64,000 nt of DNA, from assembly GCA_021788645.1 (NCBI GenBank), contig JAJYKK010000009.1:1-64000 (forward strand), read 5' to 3'. The notes beneath the pieces were generated by a model, which had not been told where the DNA came from, did no database searches, and worked only from the letters and a program-made list of their open reading frames with translations. The DNA comes from Pseudomonadota bacterium (lineage in GTDB: Bacteria > Pseudomonadota > Gammaproteobacteria > Burkholderiales > JAKAFK01). This document shows, in pieces, positions 16,634 through 27,703 of this stretch. The first letter of the stretch is position 1. The number at the start of each line of letters is the position of its first letter. A program made the position numbers and the translations under genes.

Positions 16634-19600
16634 TTAGTTTTCCTGTCCCTGGACACCGGTATCGGGCCCTGGCGCCCGCTTGTCCACGCCCCACGCCGGT
16701 TCGCCATAAACCCTGACGACCTGCGGGTGCGACCATGTGCCGCTGACGAGGTATTCGTAGGACACGAGCCGGCCGAGCGGATTGCCCAACGCCTTCTGCA
16801 CGAGAAAGGTCGTCAGCCCGACCACCGGGTTGGCCAAGAGCGCGCCTGCGGCAACGGAGACACTGTCCCCCACCAGCGGAACCACGCGCACCCGCAGATT
16901 CTGGCTCTCGCGCACGAGATCCGTGTCGCCGGTCATCTTGATCACCACCGACGGACCTGCCATGTGGAAATCGTCGCTATTCAATACCCCGTGGGCCATT
17001 TGCATGCTACCCGAAATATCGTAAAAGGCGAATCCCTTGCTGAAAATATCGCGGAAGCCGAAGGCGAGATGGTGCGGCAATGCCTGCAGGCTGAGGATGC
17101 CGAGAAGTTTCCCGATGCCTGGCCTGATCTGTAGGAAACGGCCATTTTGGGCGTTCAGCGTGAACGCGCCCGACAGCGTCGGGTAGTTGAACTGAGCCGG
17201 GCCGCCCGCCCACGAAAGGTTGCCGCGCAGGTCTGCCGTTCCCCCCTTGACGGAGTCGGGGTAGCCCAAGCGGCCCAAGAACTGGCCGATATCGCTCACA
17301 TTCAATTGCACGCTGGCCTCCGTGCGCGGCTGCACGAGCCAGGATTGCCATAATCCCGACATGCGCAGCCGATAATCCGGCGCCGTCACCGCGAGTTGCT
17401 GTATATGCCAATCGCCGTCCTGCTGGGTGGCGAGCAGCGTCAGCTTGCCCAGGTCGAGCTTACGCATCTCCAGCTGATCGACGACGATGTCGAGGTCAGG
17501 CAGCCGCTCGTGCCGCCCGACGGCGGTATCCGCCGCGGGCGCGGGTGCGGGTGCGGGCGCGAGCGGCGGCAGCCGGAACTTCGCGAACCGCGCAACGACC
17601 CGCCCATGTCCCGCAGGATCCCACGCGATGCGGCCGCGCACGCCGTCCGCAGTCACAAACGCGCGCCATTGATCCTGCGCCCTCGCCGCATCCAGACGAA
17701 CGCCCTCGAGGCGCCTCCCCAAGACATCCACGGTCCCGAGCGTCAAGCGAGCCCCCGAGAGCGCAAGCCCCGCCGCATCGCCCGGAGGGCTGCCTGCCGT
17801 CTCGAAGGCGCGCCGCCAGCCGTCCACGTCAAGGTAGGGCAGCGTCCCCACGACCCACAACCCAGGGCGCGCCATCGCGCCCACCGGGCCGCCCAGACTG
17901 ACGATGCCCTGCTCAACGCGCGCATGCCCCGGTTCCAGGCGCCGAACGATCAACGCGGCGACACGCTTGTCCCCGAGTTGCAAGGCCAGCTGATCCTTCG
18001 TGGGGCCGACAAACGTCCTCTCGAAATGGAGCGGCAAGACGGCACCGGCCGGCTTGCCCAAGGGAGCCGGCAGGGCTGAGGAAAGCCCTGCGAGATCCGA
18101 ATCCACCACGAAAGACGTGCGATCCCCCGCCACAGTCGCGCGCGCAGTCCAATGCGTCTGCCCGCCCAGAAAGCGCAGCCAGGGATTCGCCACCGCCGCG
18201 CGCAGGCCGGCGGCTGTCATGCGCCCCCGCGCCGCGACGTCGATCGCCCCCCCCGGGCGGCTCGTGACATTCAAAGAAACGGGACCGCCGAGCGCCTGCG
18301 CACCGATCCGGCGGGCGGTGATCAGCGACTGCGTAAAATCGAAGGTTCCCGTCACATGCGTCAGCCCCGGCCACCCACCATTGCCGAAGAAAAGATCGTC
18401 GTTGGACAGGCGGAAGGTGCCGGCCACACGGGTGTCCTGCAGATGCGCGAGCGGCAGCGTCAGGCTGAGTCCAAGCTGGCCGGGCCCGCGCGCCGCCAGG
18501 CTCGTCGTCAAGCCATGCAGCATCCCATTCACCGGGCTGTGTGCGATGTAGGCGAGAAAGTCTTGGGTAGGCCCGGAGGCAATGCCTTTGATCGCCAGCG
18601 TCGCCTGACCGTTCAGATGGGGAATCTGCGCATGGATCGACGAGAGGGTCACACCGTAGAGCGAGGCACGGCTGACCTGAACATCCATGGTGTCGCCCTG
18701 GAACACCACCTTCCCATCGATGCCATGGATGTCCGGCCAGCCGGGGCCGGACCTAAGCGTGACATCTTCTGCCTGGGCCGCGACCCTGAAGATCCCATTG
18801 CGGTCAACGAAGGGAAAGCGCGCCAGATCGCCCTTGAGACGCAGACGCACGTCGTCCGAACGGCCGCTCACGAAGGCTTGGTCAAGCCAGCCGCGCACGT
18901 CCGGAGCGACGATGAGCGGGATATAGCGCCCCACATGGCGGGCATCGGCCCGGTTGACCTGAGCCGTCAAATCCACGTAGCCCGGGCCCCCGGGCACCGT
19001 GTGGTAGCTGCCAGAGACGTTTCCCGCCAGATCGGCATTGGCGAACGCCACCTGATCGAAGTTCAGCGCCGTGCGTCCGTCCTTGATCGTCCACCGCAAC
19101 CGGGCACTCAACGCGTCGAGAACGAGCGGCGCCCGAAAGACCGCGGGCAAGTTGACCGTCGCCCCCTGCGAATCGAGCGTGACGCTACCGCCAAGATCGT
19201 CCGCGCGCATGCTTCCCGTCACCCCCGACACGCCGGGGAAACGCCCATAGGCGCTCATCCCGAGGCTGCGGAAGCGACCGGCCACGCGATAACGCTTCAG
19301 GGCGCCCCAAGTCCCGTTCCAGGACAGCTCGAGGTTGTCGAAGGTGCCGCTCGGATGAACCGCCAGGAGCACTTGGCGCGTGTTGCGGCCCAACGGCAGA
19401 TAGGTGCTCAGTGCGACGAGCGGGGCAAGCCGCAGCCCCCGCGTACTGAAGCTGCCGCTTGCGGCTTTCGCGCGGGTGGCGGCACGATATTGAAACGCGA
19501 AATCGAACGGCGGGACGGAGAGCCCCTCGTTCGTCGTAAGTCCCAAGTGCTGGGCGGAAATCTCGTAGCCCGTCGCCGCTTGCCGCCAGCCCAGGCGTCC

Positions 19601-20581
19601 GGTCAGCGTCTTCAGGTCAAGCTCCGGCAAGGCTGGCGCAAGACGCGTGCGGACGTCCTTGAGCCGGACGTCCGCCATCACCTGGGTCGCCTGGCGGTGC
19701 GCGAAGTCGAGCCACAGGCGAAGGCCGCCGCGGCCTTGCGTCAGCGCAACCGGCAAGGGCACCCAGCGCGCCAGGGCCCCCAGATTGGCATCGTCGAATC
19801 GCGCATAGACCTGTCCCGACCAGCCCCCGAGATCGTTGAGCGATTGTCCGCGCACGTCGCCGCGGATGTCGACGGGGGTGGCAATTCCCCCCGCGGGGCT
19901 CGCCTTGATGGAAAAGCGGTGATGGGAGAAACGCTTCTGGAGCGTCAGGCTGGCATCGTTGAGCACGAGGGGTGGCGCCCCCCGCCGCTGGTCCTGCCAC
20001 ACGATGACCGCCCGCCGGACGTCGATTTCCCGCTCATGCAGGATCCAGTCCCCAAAGCGGGTGTCGGGTGCCCCCCCAGGGCGGTTGACGGCGATGCCCG
20101 CGACATAGATCAGCCCATCGGGCGTGCGCCGCACGCTCAAGTGCGGCTGATCGATCGTGAGGGCATAAAGCCGCACATGCCCGAAGAACAGCGGCCACCA
20201 CGACAGCGTTCCCTCGACGTGCCCCAACACCAGGGCGGGGCGCCCTTGCGCGTCGTAGATCGCCACATGGGACAAGGAAACGCGTGGCCGCCATCCGACC
20301 CACCCCCCGGAGATCGCGCCGATCGTCACGCGCTGCCCGAGCGCCTGCGACGCCGAAGACTGAACGAGGCCGCGGTAGGCGTCGATATGGGGCAACACCC
20401 AGAGACGCAGGCTCAGCGCCAGGATGACGAAAAGCGCGGCGGCGAAGGCGGTGAGAAAACCCACCACGCGCCAATGCCAACGCCACAGGAACCGCCCGAA
20501 GACCAGCGCCCGCTCGCGCAGGGCAGGGCGAGGTCCGGTCGGCTCAGGCCCGCGGACGGGAGGGGGGAAAGGTTGCGTCAC
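16634..20581 (-). CDS. yhdP: YhdP-family AsmA-like intermembrane lipid transport protein
   Basis: A 1315-residue protein, close to the E. coli length (1266). It has a cytoplasmic tail of about 35 residues, one membrane anchor around VGFLTAFAAALFVILALSL, and a very long periplasmic beta-rich body ending in DUF3971/AsmA-like C-terminal repeats (LIVSYEYLVSGTW-like end). YhdP moves phospholipid to the outer membrane together with TamB and YdbH. The GTG start at 20581 fits the anchor position. It is followed 4 bases later by the nitrilase gene. A long open frame on the opposite strand is a GC-driven shadow. Confidence 0.92.
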   Translation of the reverse strand: MTQPFPPPVRGPEPTGPRPALRERALVFGRFLWRWHWRVVGFLTAFAAALFVILALSLRLWVLPHIDAYRGLVQSSASQALGQRVTIGAISGGWVGWRPRVSLSHVAIYDAQGRPALVLGHVEGTLSWWPLFFGHVRLYALTIDQPHLSVRRTPDGLIYVAGIAVNRPGGAPDTRFGDWILHEREIDVRRAVIVWQDQRRGAPPLVLNDASLTLQKRFSHHRFSIKASPAGGIATPVDIRGDVRGQSLNDLGGWSGQVYARFDDANLGALARWVPLPVALTQGRGGLRLWLDFAHRQATQVMADVRLKDVRTRLAPALPELDLKTLTGRLGWRQAATGYEISAQHLGLTTNEGLSVPPFDFAFQYRAATRAKAASGSFSTRGLRLAPLVALSTYLPLGRNTRQVLLAVHPSGTFDNLELSWNGTWGALKRYRVAGRFRSLGMSAYGRFPGVSGVTGSMRADDLGGSVTLDSQGATVNLPAVFRAPLVLDALSARLRWTIKDGRTALNFDQVAFANADLAGNVSGSYHTVPGGPGYVDLTAQVNRADARHVGRYIPLIVAPDVRGWLDQAFVSGRSDDVRLRLKGDLARFPFVDRNGIFRVAAQAEDVTLRSGPGWPDIHGIDGKVVFQGDTMDVQVSRASLYGVTLSSIHAQIPHLNGQATLAIKGIASGPTQDFLAYIAHSPVNGMLHGLTTSLAARGPGQLGLSLTLPLAHLQDTRVAGTFRLSNDDLFFGNGGWPGLTHVTGTFDFTQSLITARRIGAQALGGPVSLNVTSRPGGAIDVAARGRMTAAGLRAAVANPWLRFLGGQTHWTARATVAGDRTSFVVDSDLAGLSSALPAPLGKPAGAVLPLHFERTFVGPTKDQLALQLGDKRVAALIVRRLEPGHARVEQGIVSLGGPVGAMARPGLWVVGTLPYLDVDGWRRAFETAGSPPGDAAGLALSGARLTLGTVDVLGRRLEGVRLDAARAQDQWRAFVTADGVRGRIAWDPAGHGRVVARFAKFRLPPLAPAPAPAPAADTAVGRHERLPDLDIVVDQLEMRKLDLGKLTLLATQQDGDWHIQQLAVTAPDYRLRMSGLWQSWLVQPRTEASVQLNVSDIGQFLGRLGYPDSVKGGTADLRGNLSWAGGPAQFNYPTLSGAFTLNAQNGRFLQIRPGIGKLLGILSLQALPHHLAFGFRDIFSKGFAFYDISGSMQMAHGVLNSDDFHMAGPSVVIKMTGDTDLVRESQNLRVRVVPLVGDSVSVAAGALLANPVVGLTTFLVQKALGNPLGRLVSYEYLVSGTWSHPQVVRVYGEPAWGVDKRAPGPDTGVQGQEN

Positions 20582-20673
20582 GACACCCGGCTAAGACTAT
20601 GCACTGGCGGCTCGCGCCATCGATCCCAGCTGCACGGCGCCATCGCGCATGCGCTCGGGCGAAGGGATTTTGC

Positions 20674-22641
20674 TCAGAGGGCGGCCTTTTTCAGTTGTTC
20701 GAGAATAGCGGGGTTTTCCAGGGTCGAGACGTCCTGCGTGATCGCCTCGCCCTTGGCGAGCACCCGCAACAAGCGACGCATGATTTTGCCGGAACGCGTC
20801 TTCGGCAGGTTGTCCCCGAAGCGCACCTCGTCGGGCTTCGCGATCGGCCCGATCTCCTTGCCCACCCAATCGCGCAAGCGCGCCGCAACCTCCCGCGCCG
20901 CCTCGCCATCGGGCCTCTGGCCGCGCAATACGACAAAGGCGACAATCGCCTCTCCCTTGATTTCGTGCGGCTTTCCGACGACGGCCGCCTCTGCGACCAG
21001 CGGGTTGGCCACCAGCGCCGACTCGATCTCCATGGTCCCCAAGCGATGGCCCGACACATTGAGCACATCGTCGATGCGCCCCATAATCCAAAAATAGCCG
21101 TCCTTGTCCCGGTGAGCCGAATCGCCGGCCAGGTAATTCTTGCCGCCCAACTCGGGTGGAAAGTATGCGCTCCGGAAGCGTTCCGGATCGCCCCACAGGG
21201 TCCGGAGGAGCGACGGGAAAGGCCGCTTGATCACCAGAAACCCCCCATGGCCGTCCTCGACCGGGCCGCCATGCTCGTCCACCACATCGGCCATGATGCC
21301 CGGCAGAGGGAGCGTGCAGGACCCCGGCTTGGTCGCCACCGCACCGGGCAGCGGCGCGATCATGTGGCACCCCGTCTCGGTCTGCCACCACGTGTCGACG
21401 ATAGGACAGCGGCTCGCCCCCACAGTCTCGTAATACCACATCCAGGCTTCAGGATTGATCGGCTCGCCCACCGTGCCCAATAGCCGCAGCGAGGACAGAT
21501 CGTAGCGGCGCGGAAGATCGGCGCCCAGCTTGATGAGCGACCGGATGGCGGTCGGCGCGGTATAAAACGTCGTGACACGGTGGTCTTGAATCAGCTTCCA
21601 GAACCGCCCCGCGTCCGGAAAGGTGGGCACGCCCTCGAAGATCACCTGGGTGGCGCCAAGCGCCAGCGGGCCATAGGCGACATAGGTGTGCCCGGTGATC
21701 CAGCCGACATCCGCCGTACACCAAAAGACATCCGTCGGTTTGTAGTCGAACACCCAAGCCAAGCTCAGCACTGCACCCAGCAGATAGCCGCCGGTGCTGT
21801 GCTGGACGCCCTTGGGCTTGCCCGTCGAGCCCGAGGTATACAGGATGAAGAGGGGATCTTCGGCATTCATCCACACCGGGTCGCAGTGATCCGCAACCGC
21901 CTGGGTCACCTCGTGCCACCAGAGATCGCGCCCGGTGTTCCAAGCGATGGCGGCACCCGTGCGCCGGTAGACCACGACGTGGCGCACCGCATCGCAGCCG
22001 CCGAGTCCGAGCGCCTCATCGACCGCCGCCTTGAGGGGGACGGCCTTGCCGGCGCGCAGGCCTTCATCCGCAGTGACGACCACCACCGCCCCGGCATCCA
22101 GAATGCGTTCATGCAGGCTCTTGGCCGAGAATCCCCCGAAAACCACCGAATGGATCGCCCCGATGCGCGCGCAGGCTTGCATCGCCACCACCGCCTCGAT
22201 GCTCATGGGCATATAGATGACCACGCGCTCGCCCTTGGACACGCCGAGATCCCTGAGCGCGTTGGCGAAACGGCACACGCGCTGGAAAAGCTCGGCATAA
22301 GTCACGCGGGTGACCTGCCCGTCGTCGGCCTCGAAGATCAGCGCCGTCTTGCCGGGCTGGGAGACCAGATGGCGGTCCAGGCAGTTGTACGAGGCGTTGA
22401 GCTCGCCATCGTCGAACCAGCGGAAGAACGGCGCGTCGCGCTCATCGAGGACGCGGGTGAAAGGCTTGTGCCAGGAGATGTGGTGCCGGGCGAGATCCCC
22501 CCAGAAGCCCGGGTAATCTTCCTGCGCCTTCGCGCACAGCGCCGAATAGGCGCCCATGCCCGAGACATTCGCCTGCATCGCGAAGGCTTCGCTGGGCGGG
22601 AAAATCCGTGTTTCCGAAAGAATTGATTCGATTGTCGCCAT
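20674..22641 (-). CDS. acs: Acetyl-CoA synthetase
   Basis: Activates acetate to acetyl-CoA through acetyl-AMP. The 655-residue protein has the usual length of bacterial Acs. Motifs seen are [15 protein letters not shown] (P-loop), [24 protein letters not shown] (hinge) and [11 protein letters not shown], which holds the lysine acetylated in Acs proteins to switch off activity. ATG 22641 has GGGAG 6 bases upstream; the GTG one codon earlier is less likely. It precedes yhdP by 92 bases on the same strand. Confidence 0.96.
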   Translation of the reverse strand: MATIESILSETRIFPPSEAFAMQANVSGMGAYSALCAKAQEDYPGFWGDLARHHISWHKPFTRVLDERDAPFFRWFDDGELNASYNCLDRHLVSQPGKTALIFEADDGQVTRVTYAELFQRVCRFANALRDLGVSKGERVVIYMPMSIEAVVAMQACARIGAIHSVVFGGFSAKSLHERILDAGAVVVVTADEGLRAGKAVPLKAAVDEALGLGGCDAVRHVVVYRRTGAAIAWNTGRDLWWHEVTQAVADHCDPVWMNAEDPLFILYTSGSTGKPKGVQHSTGGYLLGAVLSLAWVFDYKPTDVFWCTADVGWITGHTYVAYGPLALGATQVIFEGVPTFPDAGRFWKLIQDHRVTTFYTAPTAIRSLIKLGADLPRRYDLSSLRLLGTVGEPINPEAWMWYYETVGASRCPIVDTWWQTETGCHMIAPLPGAVATKPGSCTLPLPGIMADVVDEHGGPVEDGHGGFLVIKRPFPSLLRTLWGDPERFRSAYFPPELGGKNYLAGDSAHRDKDGYFWIMGRIDDVLNVSGHRLGTMEIESALVANPLVAEAAVVGKPHEIKGEAIVAFVVLRGQRPDGEAAREVAARLRDWVGKEIGPIAKPDEVRFGDNLPKTRSGKIMRRLLRVLAKGEAITQDVSTLENPAILEQLKKAAL

Positions 22642-22816
22642 CACCGCTCCCTACGGCGCCATGCCGCCCCGAGTGTCCTGTCCAGTATAGAATCCATTTG
22701 CCTTCGCGGGAGTGCTCCATGCGAGGCCTATTGCGAACCACGCCGAGCCTGCATGATACCATAGCCGGGCGGGGCTCCCGATCCCCCCGGGGGATCCAAA
22801 CCAACATCCGCGCGCC

Positions 22817-23247
22817 GTGCGAGCATCGTGTGTGACCGCCTGCCGCCACGGGGCCGACGCCGTCACTTTGCTCATGCTGCGCAGGCTGCTGTCGGTCCCC
22901 GTCTTGATCACGGCCGCCGTCTGGCAGCATCGCCGGGCGCCGCAGCCCATGCGGGGCCGCGACTGGCTGACGGTGAGCGGACTCGGGATCCCCGGCTACG
23001 GCCTGGGGCTCGGGATGGCCCTCGCGTCCACGGTCATGCCGGCATTCCTGCCCTCCGTCGGGGCGGCGCCCGCTCCGCGGCGCTCATCAGCAGAAGGGGG
23101 CCGGGCGCGACATTGTTTCTGGCGGCATCATGCCTGAACGAACCGGTGAGCGCGGTCCGGTTGGCGGGAACGCGGCTGGTGATGGCCGGAGTATTGGCGG
23201 TGCGTCTGCCGGGACGGAAGCCCGCGGCCCGACAGGGTAGCGGCTAG
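22817..23247 (+). pseudogene. Remnant of an EamA/DMT-family transporter
   Basis: Two frames carry pieces of a drug/metabolite transporter. In the frame of 22817, GADAVTLLMLRRLLSVPVLI and RDWLTVSGLGIPGYGLG match the N-terminal half, then ASTVMPAFLPSVG matches the C-terminal half; the middle segments are missing. From about 23060 the match continues in another frame (AALISRRGPGATLFLAA, NEPVSAVRLAGTRLVMAGVL), so there is a frameshift. The start and first helix are absent. The gene is a short, deleted and frameshifted relic. No other coding signal is seen between acs and the DUF5671 gene. Confidence 0.65.
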
Positions 23248-23301
23248 GGCAGGCAGCCGCGCGTTGCACGGCGGACCGAGGCCGGACGATTTCCCACCTT
23301 G

Positions 23302-24435
23302 CTAGCCGCTCGAGCCGGATTTTCGCCCGCCCAAATGGGCAGTCACCGTGTGGCAGCCACGGCCCGCCGGATGCTCGTACCAGAGCACGCGGTTCCCGAC
23401 CGAACCGCCTTCATCGGATGCCCTCGCGGAGGGCAGGTCGAAGGTCGCGCACAACTCGTAGGCACCGACCCTGGCCTGCCCCTGATTGCGCAACCCCGTC
23501 ACCACCCGGTATTCGAAGTCGCGATGCGTGGCGGGATCCTGCATGGAATTGGCACAATAGACAAAGTCACCGGAGGTCCGCACGGCGGCGAGCGAGCCCG
23601 GCAGCTGCCCCATCTCGCGCGCGTAGCGCTCGATGCAGCCGGACAAGGCCTGCAGCCGGGCCGAGCGCTGCAGGTCGAAGGCGCGCGCGCGTGCCCGTTC
23701 CGGGGACCCCGCCTGCAGGAATCCGAGCACGATGCCCATCAGCACCAGCCCGCCCACCAACCCTCCCAGGCCGTGGAACGCGCTGCGCCCGACAGCCTTT
23801 CGGTATTGGATCCGCCTGCGTTCCAGGTAGTAGAAGCTGAACACCAAACCTGAGAGCGCGAGGATGGTGACGGCCTTCAGCATGAAACGCGGGGTGACCT
23901 CGCCCTGGAGCAGATGGTACAGCACGGTGATGAGGTCGCTGACCATAGTGACGGACGCCAGCAGCAGGACGACATAGGTCAGCCACCGGGTAAGCCTCGA
24001 TTCGCTTCGCCCCTCGCCGGCCGCGAAGCGGCGAAACCAGAAGCGCATGGCCACGACATAGCCCGGAAACGCGATGAGCAACGAGGCAATCGCATGCCGT
24101 ATCCTCTGATCGTCGATGTCGAAGCCAGGGCCCAGCGGATCCGGATAGACCTTGTCGATCACCGCGAAGTACAGGTGCGCGAGACTGTAGACCACGATCC
24201 CCAACAAAATGAAGGCAAAGACGTTGACCGCCACGTCCATCGGCGAGGATTTCTGGGCCAGGTTCTGTCGATCGGCCGCGCCGGGCACGGGAATGCCAAG
24301 CGCCACCAGCGCGTTCCGGTAGGCGGCGTCCGCCTCGTCTTCGGACCAGCCGACGGCGTGCAGTTCCTCCTTGATCTGCGACTTGGGGATGCCGGCCTGG
24401 ATCCGGCCCTGGACATAATCGGCAAGCGGCTTCAT
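23302..24435 (-). CDS. DUF5671-containing membrane protein
   Basis: 377 residues. The N-terminus holds a short helical motif (YVQGRIQAGIPKSQIKEEL) like SHOCT-type oligomerisation segments. Next come about six membrane segments whose first four form a DUF5671 domain (SPMDVAVNVFAFILLGIV, HAIASLLIAFPGYVVAM). The C-terminal 130 residues are soluble, with four cysteines and no known fold. ATG 24435 is favoured because it opens the helical motif. Function unknown. Confidence 0.75.
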   Translation of the reverse strand: MKPLADYVQGRIQAGIPKSQIKEELHAVGWSEDEADAAYRNALVALGIPVPGAADRQNLAQKSSPMDVAVNVFAFILLGIVVYSLAHLYFAVIDKVYPDPLGPGFDIDDQRIRHAIASLLIAFPGYVVAMRFWFRRFAAGEGRSESRLTRWLTYVVLLLASVTMVSDLITVLYHLLQGEVTPRFMLKAVTILALSGLVFSFYYLERRRIQYRKAVGRSAFHGLGGLVGGLVLMGIVLGFLQAGSPERARARAFDLQRSARLQALSGCIERYAREMGQLPGSLAAVRTSGDFVYCANSMQDPATHRDFEYRVVTGLRNQGQARVGAYELCATFDLPSARASDEGGSVGNRVLWYEHPAGRGCHTVTAHLGGRKSGSSG

Positions 24436-24959
24436 CGTTGCGCCCCCTCCTGTTCTCTGCGCGGGAATGGTCCCTATGCAAGCGCGCATCACTCAGCCGG
24501 CGTGCCCGACCACCGAATCGCACCGGCGCGAATTATTTAATCTTAATCATATCCAGCAAGCCACCCGATGGAAGGTGCCGCGGAATTGGCGCGGCTGCCA
24601 GGGTCGTACGGCAAGCTTATGCACACGATGATCCGCATCGGCGATTCCCCGGTCATGCGCAGGGACGGAGATCCTGACTGCCGTTAGGGTCCGAAGGCGC
24701 TCGAAAGTCCGGCCGCGAAGCCAAGGGGGGGAAGGCCCATCGCAGCCCTGTGAAGAGGCAACGGCGCATCGAGTCCTGATGACTCTGGCGTGCCGCCACC
24801 CCGGGGCTGAACGGCGATGCTCCTTAGGATGGGGCATGACCGGTGCCCGCCATGCGCATTTAAAGCCCCCCGCGACGCCGGCCGCTGTATCATTCCGGGA
24901 TGCGATCGCGTCGCCGAACACTCGGCCGGTCGCGTGAGCACTCACCCTTGGCATCGCGA
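24436..24959. other. Intergenic stretch between divergent genes, no gene recognised
   Basis: 524 bases separate the divergent DUF5671 gene and glnE. An AT-rich patch at 24531-24560 offers a possible minus-strand promoter (TTGCTG with a TAATT-like -10). The short ORFs here have no recognisable family and resemble shadows. No RNA structure or repeat stands out. Confidence 0.4.
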
Positions 24960-27674
24960 ATGATGAACGACCCCGCCCAGCAGGCCATCGACAACGCCGA
25001 GCGCTTTAGCCGCTATGCGCGCAGCTGCCTGGCCGCGGATCCGTCGCTTCGCCCGTGGCTTCTGGGCGACGATCTCCGGCCTTGGGGCGCGGATGACATG
25101 CGCGCCTTTCTCGCCGCACAGCCCATATCTTCCGAAGCCGTTCTCTGGAAGCGGCTGCGCGAGCTGCGCAAACGCACCATGCTGCGCATCCTGGTGCGCG
25201 ATCTCGCCGGGCTCGCGCCCCTCGATGAAGTCATGACCACCGTGACGGCGCTTGCAGACCTCGCCATCGCCTTTGCCACGGACCATCTGAGTGCGTGGGC
25301 CGCCCCGCGGCATGGTCGCCCGATCGGGGCCGACAGCCACAGCCCCCAATCGCTGGTGGTGATCGCCATGGGCAAGCTGGGCGGCTGCGAACTCAACGTG
25401 TCCTCCGATGTCGACCTCATATTCGCGTATCCCGAGGACGGGCACACGGAAGGCCCAGACATCATCAGCAACCACGAGTACTTCGCCCGCCTCGGCCGTG
25501 CGCTCATCCGCACCCTCAACGAACCGACGGGCGACGGCTTCGTCTTTCGTGTCGACATGCGGCTTCGCCCATACGGCGACGCCGGGCCGCTCGTCGCAAG
25601 CTTCGCCATGCTCGAAGACTATCTCATCACCCAAGGGCGAGCCTGGGAGCGCTATGCCTGGGTCAAGGCACGGATGACCTACCCGAGCCTCCCCCGGCCC
25701 GACGCACGCGACATCGGATCCTCGCTTGGCAAGATCGTCACGCCGTTCGTCTTCCGGCGCTACCTCGATTTCGGCGCCATCGCCGAGCTGCGCGCGTTGC
25801 ACAGTCAGATCCGGCAAGAGGTGCTGCGACGGGACTTGACCTCCAACATCAAGCTCGGGCCCGGAGGCATCCGCGAAGTCGAGTTCATCGTCCAGGTGTT
25901 TCAGCTGATCCGCGGCGGACGCTCGCGCCGGCTGCGCCCGCGCGCGACGCGAGAGGCCCTCGCGGCCTTGGGGGACAGCGGCCGCCTCGCGGCGAGTGCC
26001 GTCGGCGAACTGGAGGAGGCCTACAGCTTCCTGCGCAGGCTGGAACACCGCCTGCAATACCTCGATGACGCGCAGACGCAAAACTTGCCCCTGGATGCCG
26101 CCGATGCGCTGAAGATTGCCCAGAGCCTCGGTTTCGCCGATTACGAGGGCTTTCTCGGTGAACTCGCCCGGCACCGCTCCATCGTCTCCCGCCACTTCGA
26201 GGACATTTTCGGCCCCCCTGCGCCGCTCGACCCCGGCCTGCCGCCGATCTGGACCAGCCAGATCGACCCCAAGGACGCACGCTCGCGGCTGTCCGCCGCG
26301 GGCTTCCCGCAGCCCGGCGCCGCCTGGGACAAGCTCGTTGCCTTCCGGCAAAGCAGCCGCTACCGACAGCTCCCGGCCGGAAGCCGCGACCGGCTGGATC
26401 GTCTGATGCCCCTCGTGATCAGCCGCGCCGGCCAGGCGCCGAATAGCGCCGAGACGCTGTCCCGCATGCTCGCGCTCCTCGAAAACATCGCCCGTCGGGA
26501 GACCTATCTCGCCCTGCTCGCGGAATATCCTGCGGCGCTCGCAGAGGTTGCAAGGCTCTGCGGCGCAAGCGCCTGGGCCGCGGAGTACCTCGCCCGGCAT
26601 CCGATTCTCCTCGACGAATTGCTGGATACCCGCTTGGCTGCGGTCGACCTCGAGAAGCCGCAACTGCGCGAGGCGCTGGCGCGCGCCATGAGCGAAGCGG
26701 AGGCCGATGCCGACCATCGGATGGATGCGCTCAGGCATTTCAAGCACGCCCAGACCTTTCATCTCCTGGTTCAGGACCTGGCGGGCCGCCTTCCGCTTGA
26801 AACCTTGAGCGATCGCCTCAGCGATCTTGCGGAGGTGATCGTGGAATGGGTCTTGCAAGCGTGCTGGGCCATTCAGCCTGGACACCATCCGCCCTCCCCC
26901 GCCTTCGCGGTGATCGGCTATGGCAAGCTGGGGGGACGAGAACTCGGCTACGCCTCCGATCTCGACATCATTTTCTTGTACGACGATCCCGATCCCGAGG
27001 CACCGGAGCGCTATGCCCGGCTCGCCCAGCGCATCACCCATTGGCTCACCTGCTTCACCGCCGCAGGCATCCTCTACGAGATCGATCTTCGGCTGCGACC
27101 CAACGGGGCCGCGGGCCTGCTGGTCAGCTCGCTCGAGGCCTTCGAGGGCTACCAGCGCGCCCAGGCCTGGGTGTGGGAGCACCAGGCCCTGACGCGCGCC
27201 CGCTTCATCGCCGGCGACGCTTCCATCGGACAGAGCTTCGAGCGGCTGCGCACCGAGATCTTGCGCGCGCCGCGCGACCTCGGCGCGCTCAAGAAGGAAT
27301 TGGCTGCCATGCGGGCCAAGGTGCTCGCCGCGCATCCCAACAAAAGCGGACGATTCGACGTCAAGCATGACCGCGGCGGCATGATCGACATCGAGTTTTG
27401 CGTCCAGTACCTGGTGCTGGCCCACGCCCATGCGCACCCGGAACTCAGTGCCAACGTCGGAAACCTGGCGCTCCTCGCGAGCGCCAGCGCCTTGGGCCTG
27501 ATCGAGCCTCTGCTCGCGCAGGCCGCAAGACGGGCCTACCGGGACTATCGCCGGCTGCAGCACGCACGACGACTGCAGGGGGAACCCGCCGCGCGCGTCG
27601 AGCCGGAGGCCGTGGCTTCCCATAGGGAGACGGTCGAGCGCCTGTGGACGTCCATTTTCGGCGCCGCCGCGTAG
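24960..27674 (+). CDS. glnE: Glutamine synthetase adenylyltransferase/deadenylase
   Basis: A bifunctional enzyme that adds AMP to or removes AMP from glutamine synthetase under PII control, so it sets nitrogen assimilation. The 904-residue protein has two nucleotidyltransferase domains. The N-terminal one has MGKLGGCELNVSSDVDLIF and a HEYFARLGRALI segment; the C-terminal one has GYGKLGGRELGYASDLDIIF. Each keeps the GG and D-x-D metal site. Length is near E. coli GlnE (946). ATG 24960 is followed by a second ATG; no strong Shine-Dalgarno site distinguishes them. It converges on spoVR. Confidence 0.95.
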   Translation: MMNDPAQQAIDNAERFSRYARSCLAADPSLRPWLLGDDLRPWGADDMRAFLAAQPISSEAVLWKRLRELRKRTMLRILVRDLAGLAPLDEVMTTVTALADLAIAFATDHLSAWAAPRHGRPIGADSHSPQSLVVIAMGKLGGCELNVSSDVDLIFAYPEDGHTEGPDIISNHEYFARLGRALIRTLNEPTGDGFVFRVDMRLRPYGDAGPLVASFAMLEDYLITQGRAWERYAWVKARMTYPSLPRPDARDIGSSLGKIVTPFVFRRYLDFGAIAELRALHSQIRQEVLRRDLTSNIKLGPGGIREVEFIVQVFQLIRGGRSRRLRPRATREALAALGDSGRLAASAVGELEEAYSFLRRLEHRLQYLDDAQTQNLPLDAADALKIAQSLGFADYEGFLGELARHRSIVSRHFEDIFGPPAPLDPGLPPIWTSQIDPKDARSRLSAAGFPQPGAAWDKLVAFRQSSRYRQLPAGSRDRLDRLMPLVISRAGQAPNSAETLSRMLALLENIARRETYLALLAEYPAALAEVARLCGASAWAAEYLARHPILLDELLDTRLAAVDLEKPQLREALARAMSEAEADADHRMDALRHFKHAQTFHLLVQDLAGRLPLETLSDRLSDLAEVIVEWVLQACWAIQPGHHPPSPAFAVIGYGKLGGRELGYASDLDIIFLYDDPDPEAPERYARLAQRITHWLTCFTAAGILYEIDLRLRPNGAAGLLVSSLEAFEGYQRAQAWVWEHQALTRARFIAGDASIGQSFERLRTEILRAPRDLGALKKELAAMRAKVLAAHPNKSGRFDVKHDRGGMIDIEFCVQYLVLAHAHAHPELSANVGNLALLASASALGLIEPLLAQAARRAYRDYRRLQHARRLQGEPAARVEPEAVASHRETVERLWTSIFGAAA

Positions 27675-27703
27675 GCGTGGGGGCCGCGCAAACGGCGCGC
27701 CCG

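Noticed and set aside
18152-21097. A 981-codon open frame on the plus strand
   Set aside because: It lies antisense to yhdP and acs, and its product is Arg/Pro/Gly-rich with no recognisable domain. It is a GC-driven shadow.
24942-27623. An 893-codon minus-strand frame over glnE
   Set aside because: Antisense to a clear glnE, with no domain; composition artefact.
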